Positions 18,103 through 26,712 of a stretch of 64,000 bases of DNA are shown here, piece by piece; positions within the stretch are counted from its first letter, which is position 1, and the number at the start of each line of letters is the position of its first letter. This DNA comes from Haloplanus ruber (lineage in GTDB: Archaea; Halobacteriota; Halobacteria; Halobacteriales; Haloferacaceae), in assembly GCF_024494725.1 (NCBI RefSeq), contig NZ_JANHDK010000001.1, positions 682,001-746,000 of the forward strand, in the 5' to 3' direction. A program made the translations under genes and the position numbers. The notes under the pieces were generated by a model that saw only the letters and a program-made list of their open reading frames with translations, was not told the DNA's origin and ran no database searches.

Positions 18103-19389
18103 TTACTCTCGGTGGAAGTCGACCGAGCGCGTCCCGTCGTCGCGGTGGACCGTCGTCCGTGCCGGCTCCGTTCGCGCCGTCGTGACACCCTCGCGGAGCA
18201 CGAGGCTCCGGGGCGCGCGAGTGCGGAGCGCGTTGAATCCGTCGGGGCTGTCGAAGACGACGAGCGATCCCTCCCCGCCCTCCTGCAGGCCGTAGTCGTC
18301 GACCCCGAACACCGCGGCGTTCGCCGCCGTCAGCATCTCCCACAGTCGGGACACGTCGCTACGGCCGGCCATGTGAGCGTAGTGGAGGAGGACGAACGCG
18401 GCGTCGAGCGGATCGGCCTGTCCGTAGTGATACCACGGGTCGAGCACCGAATCGTGACCCAGGCCGACGGTGACCCCGGCTGCCCGGAGTTCGTCGATAC
18501 GGGTGTGGCCGCGCCGCCGCGGGTAGTCGTCGTAGCTTCCCTGGAGCACCGAGTTGTCTGGGGGGTTCGTCACGACGTCCACGCCGCTCTCGGCGAGCAA
18601 CGAGATCAGTTTGTCCGCGTAGGCGTTGTTGTAGGAGTGCATCGCGGTCGTGTGACTCGCCGTCGTCCGGTCGCCGATACCCCGCTTGAGCGCCTCGCTC
18701 GCCAGCACCTCCGTGAACCGCGAGCCGGGATCGTCCGTCTCGTCGATGTGGAGGTCGAGGGGACGGTCGTGGCGCTCGGCGAGGTCACAGACCGTCCGGA
18801 CGCTCTCGACGCCGTCCTCGCGGGTGTGTTCGTTGTGCGGAATCGCCCCGATCACGTCGACGCCCATCTCGACGGCCTCCCGGAGGAGGTCCTCGTGGCC
18901 TTCGGCGGTGAAGATGCCGTCCTGCGGGAAGGCGACCACCTGCAGGTCGACGAGGTCGGACACTCGGTCGCGCAGTTCGAGCAACGCTTCGACGGTCGTC
19001 AGCGACGGCTCGGTCGTGTCGGCGTGGGTCCGAATCCGCGTCACGCCGTTGGCCGCGTACCACTCGACGGTCCGGGTCGCCCGTTCGACGATGTCCGCGA
19101 CGGTGATGTCCTCCTTGTAGGCCGCCCACACGTCGATTCCCTCGGCGAGCGTCCCGCTCTCGTTCCAAGATGGATCGCCGGCGGTCCCAGTCGCGTCGAG
19201 GTGGACGTGCGGTTCGATCAGCGGCGGCGTCACCAGGCGCCCATCGGCGTCGTGCCGGCGGTCGGATGGGAACGACGACGGATCTCCCTCGCCCGCGGGG
19301 ACGATCCGGTCGATGCGCCCCTCGCGAATCTCGATGTCGATGGCCGTGCCGTCCAGCCGTCGGCCGCCAGTGACGATGTACTCGGACAT
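18103..19389 (-). CDS. codA: Cytosine deaminase-like amidohydrolase
   Basis: A 428-residue TIM-barrel amidohydrolase close to bacterial CodA along its whole length. Metal ligands: His-x-His in EPHVHLDATGTAG (about residue 60), His in LDLHIDETDD with the catalytic Glu two positions on, TASHTTAMHSYNNAY, and the Asp in GLGHDSVLDPWY. CodA converts cytosine to uracil and ammonia for pyrimidine salvage; activity on related amides or triazines cannot be excluded. The start at 19389 gives MSEYIVTGG. No cytosine permease is adjacent. Confidence 0.85.
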   Translation of the reverse strand: MSEYIVTGGRRLDGTAIDIEIREGRIDRIVPAGEGDPSSFPSDRRHDADGRLVTPPLIEPHVHLDATGTAGDPSWNESGTLAEGIDVWAAYKEDITVADIVERATRTVEWYAANGVTRIRTHADTTEPSLTTVEALLELRDRVSDLVDLQVVAFPQDGIFTAEGHEDLLREAVEMGVDVIGAIPHNEHTREDGVESVRTVCDLAERHDRPLDLHIDETDDPGSRFTEVLASEALKRGIGDRTTASHTTAMHSYNNAYADKLISLLAESGVDVVTNPPDNSVLQGSYDDYPRRRGHTRIDELRAAGVTVGLGHDSVLDPWYHYGQADPLDAAFVLLHYAHMAGRSDVSRLWEMLTAANAAVFGVDDYGLQEGGEGSLVVFDSPDGFNALRTRAPRSLVLREGVTTARTEPARTTVHRDDGTRSVDFHRE

Positions 19390-19427
19390 ACCCACGCGTC
19401 GGTCAGCCGGCACATATTCCTTGGCAC

Positions 19428-21212
19428 TCAGGGGTCGCTCGGCTCCGGGTGCGGCCCCTCGACGCCGCGGAACTCGAAGCGGGCGCCGCCGCCCGCGCTC
19501 TCGGCGACCCGCACCGTCCAGCCGTGGGCGTCGGCAATCTCCCGAACGATGGAGAGACCAAAGCCCGTCCCGGCGGGAAGCGACGAGTAGCCATCGTCGA
19601 GGATGCGCTCGCGTCGCTCGACGGGGACGCCGACGCCGTCGTCCTCGACGTAGAACCCGAACTCGCATCGGTCGCCGGCCGCGGACGCGGCGGTCGACGC
19701 GTCGTCGGTCGCTCCCCTGACGAAGTCGTCGAGGATGCCGACGGTGACGGTCAGGGTATCGGGGGCGGTTTCGGTCGCCCCGTCGGCGTCCGGTCGACCG
19801 TCCGTCGAACCGTGTTCGATGCTGTCACCGGACTCTGTCCGGTTGTCCGTGGCGCCATGCTCCACGCTGTCGTCGGACTCTGTCCGACTGCTCGTCGAAC
19901 CGTGTTCGACGCTGTCACCGGACTCTGTCCGGTTGTCCGTGGAGCCATGCTCCACGCTATTCCGAAACAGGTTCTCGACGAGGCGTCGCAGTCGCGCTTC
20001 GTCGGCCCGGACGGCCCGCGAGTCGGCCACCTGGAGTTCGGCGTTCGGAGTCTCGACGTGTCGCCAGCATTCGCGGACAATCTCTCCGAGGTCGAGCGAG
20101 TCGGCGTCGGCCGCTGTCACGGGGCCGCCCTCCCTGGCGAGCGTGAGGAGGTCGTCGATGAGCGCCGACATCCGGTCGTGGGCGCGAGCGACGGCCGCGA
20201 AGTCGTCACCGTCGTGGGTTTCGCGGGCGAGTTCGAGTCGTCCGCGGGCGATGCCGAGCGGGTTGCGGAGGTCGTGTGCGACGATGTCGGCGAACCGCTC
20301 GAGGCGTTCGTTGCGCCGCTGGATCGTCCGCTCGGACTCCAGCCGCGACAGCGCCCCGGCGACGAGTTTGGCAAGGACGCCCGCGGTTTCGAGGTCGGTA
20401 TCGTCGAAGGCACCCGAATTGGGGTCGCCGACGCTCAGGACGCCGTACTCGCCGACGGGGAGGTACATGCCGGCCTGAGCGTCGTCCCGGTCGTTCCCGT
20501 CGGTCGCCGTGGCGAGTTCGTCGTAGAGTAGCGGGTCGCCCGTGCGGTAGACACGCGCGACGGGCGTGTCGCCATCGATCCGGCAGTCCGGGGGCGCGCC
20601 GGCCTCGGCGGCGCCGACGACTGTCCGCAACAGGCCGTCGGCCTCGTCGGCCAGACGGAGCGTGGTGTGTGCGTACCCGAGGATGTGGTTCGCCGCGTCG
20701 GTGGTGATCTGTGCCACCTCCTCGGGTCCCGTCGCGTCCATGAAGTCACGGCTCGCGCCGTGGAGCGTCTCGAAGCGCCGCTGGCGCTCCGTAATCTCTC
20801 GCTCGCGACGCTTCAGATCCGTGATGTCGTGTTGGACCCCGAGGAAGTGGGTGACGGCCCCGTCTGCGTCCGTGAGCGGCGTAACCTCGACGTGATTCCA
20901 GAAGACGCTCCCGTCGCGCCGGTAGTTCCGGAGGACCACCGACGCCGACTCCTCGGAGTCGACGGCGGCCCGGAGTTCCGCGACCCGGTCGGAGTCGGTC
21001 TCCGGACCTTGGAGAAACCGACAGTTCCGGCCGAGGGTCTCGTCTGGCCCGTACCCGGTGAGGCGGTAGAACGCGTCGTTGGCGTAGACGATGGGGTTGT
21101 CCGCCGCCGTTGGATCGGTGATGACGACGCCGAGAGGCAAGGCGTCGAGCGCCCGTCGTCGTACCGGGTCGCTCACGCTGTCGCCCAGTCGCTCGGCATC
21201 ACTCGAAGGCAT
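19428..21212 (-). CDS. LOV/PAS-GAF sensor histidine kinase
   Basis: A 594-residue soluble kinase. Residues about 20-135 form a PAS domain with LOV features: GRNCRFLQ with Cys64, an NYRRDG...FWN segment and FLGVQHDIT. Then a short linker, a GAF domain (about 150-305), HisKA with FADIVAHDLRNPLG and an HATPase domain with DDGVGVP and GTGFGLSI. The ATPase domain is expanded by four 15-residue repeats that begin at the N-box. It probably autophosphorylates on the H-box His; no response regulator is adjacent. The start at 21212 is the only methionine before the PAS domain. Confidence 0.92.
   Translation of the reverse strand: MPSSDAERLGDSVSDPVRRRALDALPLGVVITDPTAADNPIVYANDAFYRLTGYGPDETLGRNCRFLQGPETDSDRVAELRAAVDSEESASVVLRNYRRDGSVFWNHVEVTPLTDADGAVTHFLGVQHDITDLKRREREITERQRRFETLHGASRDFMDATGPEEVAQITTDAANHILGYAHTTLRLADEADGLLRTVVGAAEAGAPPDCRIDGDTPVARVYRTGDPLLYDELATATDGNDRDDAQAGMYLPVGEYGVLSVGDPNSGAFDDTDLETAGVLAKLVAGALSRLESERTIQRRNERLERFADIVAHDLRNPLGIARGRLELARETHDGDDFAAVARAHDRMSALIDDLLTLAREGGPVTAADADSLDLGEIVRECWRHVETPNAELQVADSRAVRADEARLRRLVENLFRNSVEHGSTDNRTESGDSVEHGSTSSRTESDDSVEHGATDNRTESGDSIEHGSTDGRPDADGATETAPDTLTVTVGILDDFVRGATDDASTAASAAGDRCEFGFYVEDDGVGVPVERRERILDDGYSSLPAGTGFGLSIVREIADAHGWTVRVAESAGGGARFEFRGVEGPHPEPSDP
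19779..19958 (-). repeat. Tandem 45-bp repeat inside the kinase ATPase domain (4 units)
   Basis: Four in-frame units of exactly 45 bp (19914-19958, 19869-19913, 19824-19868, 19779-19823) encode near-identical 15-mers of the form SVEHGSTDNRTESGD. The first overlaps the N-box (NSVEHGS) of the HATPase domain. The fourth has diverged at its end (STDGRPDADG). Substitutions are mostly synonymous or conservative. Confidence 0.93.
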
Positions 21213-21303
21213 CCGGTGAACGTGTGCGGAGTCGTCAAATAAGCCTTGGCCCCGAGGCAGCAGAGGGCCACAGATACTTGTCGGCCGCCGCCCAATCCCG
21301 GCC

Positions 21304-22905
21304 ATGTCGGCACGTCGGGGTCGGACGCTGTTTGTCGTCGTATTACTCGTCGTTGCGGGCGTAGCACCCGCGCTCGCAGCGACGGGCGAAACCGACGCCC
21401 TCCCGACCGAACGGTGGCGACCGGCCGCCGACGCGTCCCCGTCGGACGGGACGCTCACACAGCAAGCCGCCACGACGCTCGGGGAACGCATCGTCGCCTC
21501 GCGAAACGACGACCCCGGGAGCGTGACACTCACCTTCGCGTACCGGATTCCGGACGCGGTGTCCGGGCTTCGGGTCGCGGTGCCGGTGCTCTCGCTGTCG
21601 GGCATCACCGTCGAGGGGACCGACGGCTTCGAGCGCGAGGGCGAGACACGATTCCGCTGGGACACCGAAACCGAGCGACCGAGCGTCTCGCTCCGTCTCG
21701 CCGTCGGCGACACGCTCGGCGACGGCGTCCGCGGCGTCGAGCGCGACGGCTGGGCGCTCGTCTCCCAGCCAAACACGCGGATGCAGGTCCGCGCCGACAC
21801 ACAGCCGGTCCGGACGACGACCTTCGGGGTTGCCGACTCGGAGCCCGGGTACGCGAGCAGCCACCTCGCCTACCTCGGCGAACACGAGCGCCGGAACGTG
21901 ACCGCCGCCGACGAGAACGCGACGTTCGTCCTCGGAGCCACGGACGCCAACGCGACGCGGGCGACGACCTTCCTGCGAACCGCGAACGAGCACTTCGACT
22001 TCGGCGTCCGCCACGACCGCATCACGGTGTTCGTCCTCCCTGTTACCGACGAGAGCACCGCGAACGTCGACGCCGCCACCGTCGACACGGCGTTCTGGGT
22101 CGGGGAGTCGGGCCTCCGCCTAGACGAGACGGGGGCGGTGTTCTCCCACGAGTACGTCCACACGCGACTGGGAACGGTCGGCACTCGCGACGCGACGTGG
22201 CTGAACGAAGGGAGCGCGGAGTATTACGGCCACCTGTTCGCCCTCAACGACGGCGTCGGGACCTACGAGTCCTTCCGTGCCGACCTCCAGGCGGACGCGT
22301 ACGCGCCGGACAATCGGTCGGTGGTCCTGAGCGACCCCCAGACGTGGACGGGAACCACCGCCCACTACGACAAAGGCGCACACGTCCTCGCCGCCTTAGA
22401 CGCGGAGATCAGGCGCCGTACCAACGAGGATCGGACGCTCCGTGACGTATTCTCGGGGCGCTCGGAGCCGTTCGCCGACTACCAGGCCTTCCGCGGGGCA
22501 GTAATCGAGGTGGCGGACGACGAGTCGCTGGGGCCGTGGTTGGATCGGTACGTCACCACCGACGCCCTGCCGCCCCTGCCCGATAATCCGCGGTACTACG
22601 TGGCTGCGCCGGAACTCGACCCCGACAGCGATGGGACGGCGAGCGGCGCGGAAGTGGACCGCGGCCAGCACCCGTTCGTTGCGGGCGCGGGGCCGGACGG
22701 CATCGTCGCCACCGAGACGGACCCGACGACGGCGTCGACCACCGCGGCAGAGACTGAGGGCGAGAACACGGGAACCGAAAGTGAAGAGGAGACGGGGACG
22801 GCTCGCACCAATACGGAGGGGTCGGCACCCGGGTTCGGTGTGGGCGCAGGTGTCGCTGCCGTGGCACTTCTGGTGTGTGGCGCGCTGTGCCGACGGCGGG
22901 AGTGA
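21304..22905 (+). CDS. PGF-CTERM surface protein with gluzincin protease domain
   Basis: A 533-residue secreted protein. The signal peptide spans about residues 1-25 (ending APALAA). A beta-rich region with several potential N-glycosylation sites (NVT, NAT) leads to a zinc metalloprotease core: HEYVH (about residue 280) with the third ligand Glu in NEGSAEYYG about 22 residues later, the gluzincin pattern of M1/M61 aminopeptidases. A Thr/Glu-rich linker ends in APGFGVGAGVAAVALLV and RRRE, a PGF-CTERM-type anchor. Probably an extracellular membrane-anchored peptidase; substrates unknown. Confidence 0.87.
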   Translation: MSARRGRTLFVVVLLVVAGVAPALAATGETDALPTERWRPAADASPSDGTLTQQAATTLGERIVASRNDDPGSVTLTFAYRIPDAVSGLRVAVPVLSLSGITVEGTDGFEREGETRFRWDTETERPSVSLRLAVGDTLGDGVRGVERDGWALVSQPNTRMQVRADTQPVRTTTFGVADSEPGYASSHLAYLGEHERRNVTAADENATFVLGATDANATRATTFLRTANEHFDFGVRHDRITVFVLPVTDESTANVDAATVDTAFWVGESGLRLDETGAVFSHEYVHTRLGTVGTRDATWLNEGSAEYYGHLFALNDGVGTYESFRADLQADAYAPDNRSVVLSDPQTWTGTTAHYDKGAHVLAALDAEIRRRTNEDRTLRDVFSGRSEPFADYQAFRGAVIEVADDESLGPWLDRYVTTDALPPLPDNPRYYVAAPELDPDSDGTASGAEVDRGQHPFVAGAGPDGIVATETDPTTASTTAAETEGENTGTESEEETGTARTNTEGSAPGFGVGAGVAAVALLVCGALCRRRE

Positions 22906-23064
22906 TCAGACGCGACGGAGACCCTCGCCGAGACCGGTCGCCTCGCCACACTCCGGACACTCGTAGGTCCAGCCATCCTTCGTGGCGCGGCCCTCCGGGA
23001 ACTCGGCGTCGCACTTTCGACAGACGAGGAGATCACGGCGGGCGGAGAGGTGGCTCTGCGGCAT
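22906..23064 (-). CDS. Small zinc-finger protein (52 aa)
   Basis: A 52-residue protein with CRKC and CPEC pairs about 20 residues apart, forming a single zinc ribbon, between a short basic N-terminus and GEGLRRV. It resembles the many small CPxCG-type proteins of haloarchaea, some of which act in regulation or motility. The ATG at 23064 (MPQSHL) is preferred to one eight codons upstream. It is convergent and directly abutting the protease gene. Confidence 0.75.
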   Translation of the reverse strand: MPQSHLSARRDLLVCRKCDAEFPEGRATKDGWTYECPECGEATGLGEGLRRV

Positions 23065-23199
23065 ATTCTGAGCATCGACAGCATCCACTATGAACGTGTC
23101 GTTTCGGTTCCATAGGTTGGCAGTACCGGCCGAACGCGGTGGGATCGCGCCGTCGTCACCCGGATGCGGTCACGTCGGCGTCCCGAGACACACCGCCGG

Positions 23200-24618
23200 T
23201 CACTCGTCGTCGCCGCGCAGGATGCCCCGGTGGGTCATCCGCTCGGGGTCGAGAACCTCGTCGGCTTCGTCCGGGGTGAGATACCCTTTCTCGACGGCCA
23301 CCTCGCGGACGGTCCGGCCGTCTTTCAGCGCCGCCTTGGCGACCTCCGAGGCCTTGTCGTAGCCGATGGCGGGATTGAGCGCCGTCGCGAGCGCCATCGA
23401 CCGCTGGACGGCGTCGGCACAGTGCTCCTCGTTGGCCTCCAGTTTCGCCACGAACTTGTCGGCGAACGTCTCGGCGGCGTTCGCGAGCAGGGACGCCGAC
23501 TGCAGGAAGTTGTGCGCGATCACGGGTTTGTAGAGGTTGAGGTCGATCTGGCCGCCCGCGGCGCCGGCGGAGACGGCGGCGTCGTTGCCGACGACCTGCG
23601 TGTGGACCTGATTGACCGCCTCCGCGACGACCGGGTTGATCTTCCCGGGCATGATCGAACTCCCGGGCTGGTTCTCCGGCTGTTCGATCTCGCCGAGACC
23701 GTTCCGTGGGCCGGAGGCGAGCAGTCGAAGGTCGTTCGCGATTTTGTTCATCGACCCCGCGACCGTCCGGAGTGCGCCGTGGGCCTCGCCCATCGCGTCG
23801 TGGGCGGCCTGTGCCTCGAAGTGGTCGTCGGCCTCGCGGAAGTCGAGTTCCGTCTCCTCGGCGATGTACGCGGCCGCCCGCTCAGGGAACTCGGGGTGGG
23901 TGTTGAGGCCCGTTCCCGTCGCTGTCCCGCCGAGGGCGAGTTCGGCGAGTCGCGGCGCGACCGACTCACAGCGCTCGATCCCCTTCTCGACCTGCGTGCG
24001 GTAGCCACCGAACTCCTGCCCGAGGCGGACGGGTGTGGCGTCCTGCAGGTGGGTGCGGCCGGTCTTGACGACGCCGTCGAACGCCTCGGCCTTCTCGTCC
24101 AGTGCCTCAGCGAGCGTCTCCAGCGCGGGGATCAGGTCCTTCTCGACCGCCTCCAAGGCGGCGACGTGCATCGCCGTCGGGATCACGTCGTTCGAGGACT
24201 GCCCGAAGTTGACGTGGTCGTTCGGGTGGACGACACGGTCGCCGACCTCCGCCCCCATCAACTCCGCCGCGCGGTTGGCGATCACCTCGTTTGCGTTCAT
24301 GTTCGAGGAGGTGCCCGATCCGGTCTGGAAGACGTCGACCGGGAACTGCTCGTCGTGGTCGCCGGCGATGACCTCGTCGGCCGCCGCGACGACCGCGTCG
24401 GCGACGTCCGCCTCGACGAGGTCCAGATCACGGTTGGCCCGCGCCGCGGACTTCTTGACGATGCCGAGCGCCCGGACGAACCGCCGTCCGAAGCGTGCGT
24501 CGCTGATCGGGAAGTTCTCGACCGCACGCTGGGTCTGTGCGCCCCAGTACGCGTCCGCCGGCACGCGGATCTCGCCGAGACTGTCCCGTTCGACGCGGAA
24601 GTCGGAGTCGTCGCTCAT
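23200..24618 (-). CDS. fumC: Fumarate hydratase, class II
   Basis: A 472-residue fumarase/aspartase superfamily enzyme. Signature GSSIMPGKINPVVAEAV (about residue 315), substrate-binding TGSGTSSNMNANEV (about 97), HPNDHVNFGQSSND (about 133) and KTGRTHLQDATP (about 185), as in class II fumarases. It interconverts fumarate and L-malate in the TCA cycle, oxygen-stable and without an Fe-S cluster. A minus-strand TTTTTA element at 24643-24649, 25-31 bp upstream, supports the start and separates it from the BolA gene. Confidence 0.96.
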   Translation of the reverse strand: MSDDSDFRVERDSLGEIRVPADAYWGAQTQRAVENFPISDARFGRRFVRALGIVKKSAARANRDLDLVEADVADAVVAAADEVIAGDHDEQFPVDVFQTGSGTSSNMNANEVIANRAAELMGAEVGDRVVHPNDHVNFGQSSNDVIPTAMHVAALEAVEKDLIPALETLAEALDEKAEAFDGVVKTGRTHLQDATPVRLGQEFGGYRTQVEKGIERCESVAPRLAELALGGTATGTGLNTHPEFPERAAAYIAEETELDFREADDHFEAQAAHDAMGEAHGALRTVAGSMNKIANDLRLLASGPRNGLGEIEQPENQPGSSIMPGKINPVVAEAVNQVHTQVVGNDAAVSAGAAGGQIDLNLYKPVIAHNFLQSASLLANAAETFADKFVAKLEANEEHCADAVQRSMALATALNPAIGYDKASEVAKAALKDGRTVREVAVEKGYLTPDEADEVLDPERMTHRGILRGDDE

Positions 24619-24661
24619 GGGCGAGCGAACGGCAGCCGTCGCGTAAAAAGTACCGTTACCG

Positions 24662-24925
24662 TTACGCCCCGTGTTCCTCGTACGCCTCGGGCGTGTACGT
24701 CTTCATCTCCAAGGCGTGGATGTCTGTCGTCATGTACCCCTCCAGCGCATCGTACACCAGTTCGTGTTGCTGGACGAGCGAGAGTCCCTCGAAAGCCGGC
24801 GAAACGACGACGGCGGCGAAGTGGGCGTCTTCGTGGTCCTCGTCGGGTACCCGCGGTTTCGTGACCGTCGCCTCCGCATCCTCGATGCCCTCCTCGATGA
24901 GTCGTTCGACCTCGGCGGTGTCCAT
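24662..24925 (-). CDS. BolA family protein
   Basis: An 87-residue class II KH-like fold. Short helix DTAEVERLIEEGI, strand AEATVTKPR, then DAHFAAVVVSPAFEGLSLVQQHELVYDAL and the C-terminal IHALEMKTYTPEAY, matching BolA including its conserved histidine region. BolA proteins partner monothiol glutaredoxins in iron-sulfur and iron regulation. Start at 24925 is the first Met of the domain. It lies upstream of fumC on the same strand, 43 bp apart, but fumC seems to have its own promoter. Confidence 0.85.
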   Translation of the reverse strand: MDTAEVERLIEEGIEDAEATVTKPRVPDEDHEDAHFAAVVVSPAFEGLSLVQQHELVYDALEGYMTTDIHALEMKTYTPEAYEEHGA

Positions 24926-25025
24926 ACCGTATCCCGACGGCGGGCGCACAAAAACGGCGGGGTGTGGTCGACGGCACCGATAATATCGAGGCGGTCTCCG
25001 GCCGAATCTATCGTCTGACAAAGGT

Positions 25026-25057
25026 ATAATATCCCACAGTGAGTGGTTGGATATTAT
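25026..25057 (+). promoter_or_regulatory. Palindromic operator over TATA region and start codon of the RHH gene
   Basis: A perfect 9-bp inverted repeat, ATAATATCC (25026-25034) and GGATATTAT (25049-25057), 14 bp apart, with centre-to-centre spacing of 23 bp. The left arm is the best TATA candidate (22-30 bp before the ATG) and the right arm runs into the ATG at 25056. Its position would let a bound regulator block both TBP and the leaderless start. Confidence 0.7.
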
Positions 25058-25502
25058 GGTAAAGAGTACGGTGCGATTTCCCGAATCGGTGGTCGAGGAA
25101 ATCGAAACGCTCGTCGAGGAGGACCGATTCGAGAGCAAGTCGGAGTTCTATCGCTTCTCGACCGACTACGTGCTGAACCAGGTTCTCGACGACTACGACC
25201 CCGAGACCATCGACTACGCGGAGATCAAATCGGAGGTGATGCCGGAGGCAGAGCGCGAACTGGGAACCGACGCCGACACGGAGCATCCGCCCTTCCTCGA
25301 ATCCGTGTCGTTCGTCCGGAAACTCGCGCTTCGCGGGAAGTTCAACGACGCGGAGGACTTCATCGATCACCAGTACGCCGCCGGCGACCGGCACGCCATC
25401 CTCCTCGAGGAACTCCTCCGCCTGTACCGCGCCGACGCGGCGACGAGGGCACCGGTCGACCCGCCCAGCCGTGACCCCCACCCCGCCGAACAGGAGCGGT
25501 AA
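25056..25502 (+). CDS. Ribbon-helix-helix transcriptional regulator
   Basis: A 148-residue protein. Residues 1-45 form a MetJ/Arc-type ribbon-helix-helix: strand VKSTVRFPE for the DNA groove, helix ESVVEEIETLVEE, turn, helix KSEFYRFSTDYVLNQVL. The remaining 100 residues are acidic and helical, perhaps an oligomerisation or effector region. Haloarchaea carry related short and long RHH regulators of division genes (CdrS/CdrL); this could be CdrL-like, but that is a guess from the layout. The palindrome over its start suggests it represses itself. Confidence 0.85.
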   Translation: MVKSTVRFPESVVEEIETLVEEDRFESKSEFYRFSTDYVLNQVLDDYDPETIDYAEIKSEVMPEAERELGTDADTEHPPFLESVSFVRKLALRGKFNDAEDFIDHQYAAGDRHAILLEELLRLYRADAATRAPVDPPSRDPHPAEQER

Positions 25503-25572
25503 TCGCGCCAATAGGTACGCCCGGTCGAAGCAGTCTAGACTGAACGACGGTCGGCGGCCGGAGCCTCCCGAC

Positions 25573-26712
25573 CTACATCGACGGCCCGACGCGGTTGATC
25601 GCGAACTTCGTGAGACCGTGGCGCTCCGTCGCCGTCTGCTCGCCGTCGGCGACACGCCGGAGTTCGTCGAGCAGTGCGTCGGGGGTCGTCGACCGGGCGT
25701 CGACGTCGACATCGTCCGGAAGGATCGCCGCCGTCTCGCCGTCGCCGGTCACCTTGAGCACCGGGACGATGGGGTGCCCGCTCGGGATACCCTCGGCGGT
25801 GACGTGGACGACGACCGAAGCGCCGGCGGCCGCAAGCGCCGTCGCCGCCTCCTCGAAGCGGGAGGGTGTATCGACGACGGCGAGGCCCTCCGCGGCAGTC
25901 ATCCGACCTCCGTAGGGGACGAACTCCGCGACCGGGGAGTCGCCCCACGCGCCGACCACCTCGTCGAACGACAGGTCGGCGGCCCGTCGGACCAGCCCGC
26001 GGACGTTCCCCGGTTCGTCGGCGGTGCGTTCGGCCGCGGCCCGTATCCGCTCGGCGACGGCGTCGGTGGCCGCGCGGTTGGCGGCCGCCTCGGCGTGGGG
26101 CGCGAGCCGTTCGGTGCCGGCGACGGCGACCCGCGCCCCCGCCGACCGGAGTGCGTCCACCGTCTCGCCGACGAGCGGGTCGGCCACCTCGCGGGTCGAC
26201 GCCGCGAGGTCCGACCCGACGACGCCGACGGTGAGGTCGGCGAGCGACGCCTCGGTCCGGTCGGCGGCCGCCGCCGTGGCGAGGTCCCGCGTCGCCTCCG
26301 TGCCAACCTCGATACAGGCGTCGGAACCGCCGACGTCTTGGATCGCGGCCTCGCGAACCGGCACGTCGTGGTCCGCGATCCGCTCGGCGAACGGCCCGCT
26401 CTGGAGGTGTTCACACCCCAGACCGACGACCGTCGCGCCGGCGACGTTGGGGTTGCGGGTCACGTTCAATAGCGTCCGCTCGGTCTGCTCGTGGTCGGCG
26501 CCGATCTGTGCACAGCCGTGATCGTGGGGCGCACAGACCGCTCGGTCGACGGCGTCGGCGATTCGCTGGGCGACGATGTGCGAACAGATCACCGAGGGGA
26601 CGACCAACACACGGTTGCGGACGCCAACGCCGTCGTCACGGGCGTACGCTTCGAGCGGGGCCGACAGCGGCTCGGAGGCGTCATCCGAGAGTGAGGTGTC
26701 GGGGGCCGACAT
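25573..26712 (-). CDS. UxaA-family (altronate/galactarate dehydratase-like) subunit, Cys-motif paralogue
   Basis: A 379-residue protein of the UxaA C-domain family. It keeps the cysteine motifs: PSVICSHIVAQ, APHDHGCAQIG and VVGLGCEHLQ, plus RNPNVAGATVV and the C-terminal SGHPIVPVLKVTGDGE. The ECGGSD-SG-ANP motif usual near mid-protein is lost (GVVGSDLAAST), and the PGNxxGGLTT-EEKSLG block is hardly visible. It is the last of three coupled genes: its ATG overlaps the stop of the SAF gene (ATGA). It probably works as a heteromer with its paralogue. Substrate unknown. Confidence 0.8.
   Translation of the reverse strand: MSAPDTSLSDDASEPLSAPLEAYARDDGVGVRNRVLVVPSVICSHIVAQRIADAVDRAVCAPHDHGCAQIGADHEQTERTLLNVTRNPNVAGATVVGLGCEHLQSGPFAERIADHDVPVREAAIQDVGGSDACIEVGTEATRDLATAAAADRTEASLADLTVGVVGSDLAASTREVADPLVGETVDALRSAGARVAVAGTERLAPHAEAAANRAATDAVAERIRAAAERTADEPGNVRGLVRRAADLSFDEVVGAWGDSPVAEFVPYGGRMTAAEGLAVVDTPSRFEEAATALAAAGASVVVHVTAEGIPSGHPIVPVLKVTGDGETAAILPDDVDVDARSTTPDALLDELRRVADGEQTATERHGLTKFAINRVGPSM

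Noticed and set aside
23164-24864. 566-codon open frame antisense to fumC and BolA
   Set aside because: Spans two genes with clear motifs on the other strand; arises from GC-rich codon usage.
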